A stretch of DNA of 64,000 nt from Bacillota bacterium (GTDB lineage: Bacteria; Bacillota; Clostridia; Peptostreptococcales; Anaerovoracaceae): assembly GCA_017436705.1 (NCBI GenBank), contig JAFSCP010000045.1, positions 49,615 through 113,614 of the forward strand, given 5' to 3'. Each line of letters starts with the position of its first letter. Within the stretch, counting starts at the first letter, position 1. A program made the position numbers and the translations under genes. Shown in pieces: positions 63,985 to 64,000 of this stretch. Under the pieces are notes generated by a model, which was given only the letters and a program-made list of their open reading frames with translations, ran no database searches and was not told where the DNA came from.

Positions 63985-64000
63985 AGTTTGTGACTTTATC

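Overview
The window looks like chromosome of a Gram-positive, anaerobic, amino-acid-fermenting member of the Clostridia (Bacillota). The evidence is strong AGGAGG ribosome sites, frequent TTG/GTG starts, Firmicutes-type families (YtrA-type GntR regulators, AddB/RexB, CorC/HlyC, BirA with a DNA-binding domain) and catabolic genes typical of amino-acid fermenters: a beta-keto acid cleavage enzyme, a short-chain fatty acid carrier, two ornithine/alanine-type racemases, a D-aminopeptidase, an asparaginase and a lower-ligand cobalamin operon. A family near Anaerovoracaceae/Peptostreptococcales is a guess. I see no rRNA, tRNA, CRISPR array, insertion sequence or prophage.

Layout. 0-3.3 kb: end of a 3-hydroxyacyl-CoA dehydrogenase, a DUF849 keto-acid cleavage enzyme, a fatty-acid carrier and two small proteins. 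3.3-7.6 kb (minus): cobalamin nucleotide-loop operon (TIM-barrel protein, cobT, cobU, cobS, a short CobU-like protein, a CobC-like phosphatase). 7.8-18.4 kb: DMT transporter, HD protein, nucleoside phosphorylase plus NCS2 permease, a DUF4342 protein, a two-component system, PRTase plus Nudix, an HTH regulator with a membrane-tethered PstS-like protein, an SGNH hydrolase and a lipase. 18.4-19.5 kb: a HigBA-like toxin-antitoxin pair and a merR relic. 19.5-28.1 kb: lipoprotein, birA, a CorC-like protein, secA, a MATE pump and a B3/4-domain protein.

28.1-33 kb is an accessory stretch: two related type I toxin-antitoxin loci whose holin-like toxin genes (28-29 codons) lie behind promoters overlapping LexA-type boxes, a 5'-truncated WYL gene, a PBECR2-type nuclease followed by a structured RNA with a predicted kissing loop, an XRE/membrane pair and a GntR-ABC operon. 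33-41 kb: an ArcD-like permease, then a cassette of GntR regulator, ABC ATPase, two ABC-2-like permeases and three related membrane-tethered proteins with WG-repeat-like tails. It is followed by a third type I locus of the Fst/par design (41.1-41.4 kb).

41.5-54.3 kb: dppA-like and malY-like genes, an AbrB/PIN toxin-antitoxin pair, prfB with its programmed frameshift, tex, HAD and PhzF proteins, addB, a zinc-ribbon membrane protein and asparaginase. 54.4-57.7 kb: a HEAT-like protein, an A+T-rich DUF3644 protein carrying a HEPN-type RNase motif with a convergent structured small RNA at its 3' end, and a YcxB-like membrane protein. 57.9-64 kb: deoD, the two racemases, greA, lysS and an AAA ATPase.

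The most notable content is the number of toxin-like modules: three type I loci, two type II pairs, a PBECR2-type nuclease and a HEPN-type protein, two of the last kind sitting beside structured RNAs that are not otherwise annotated.
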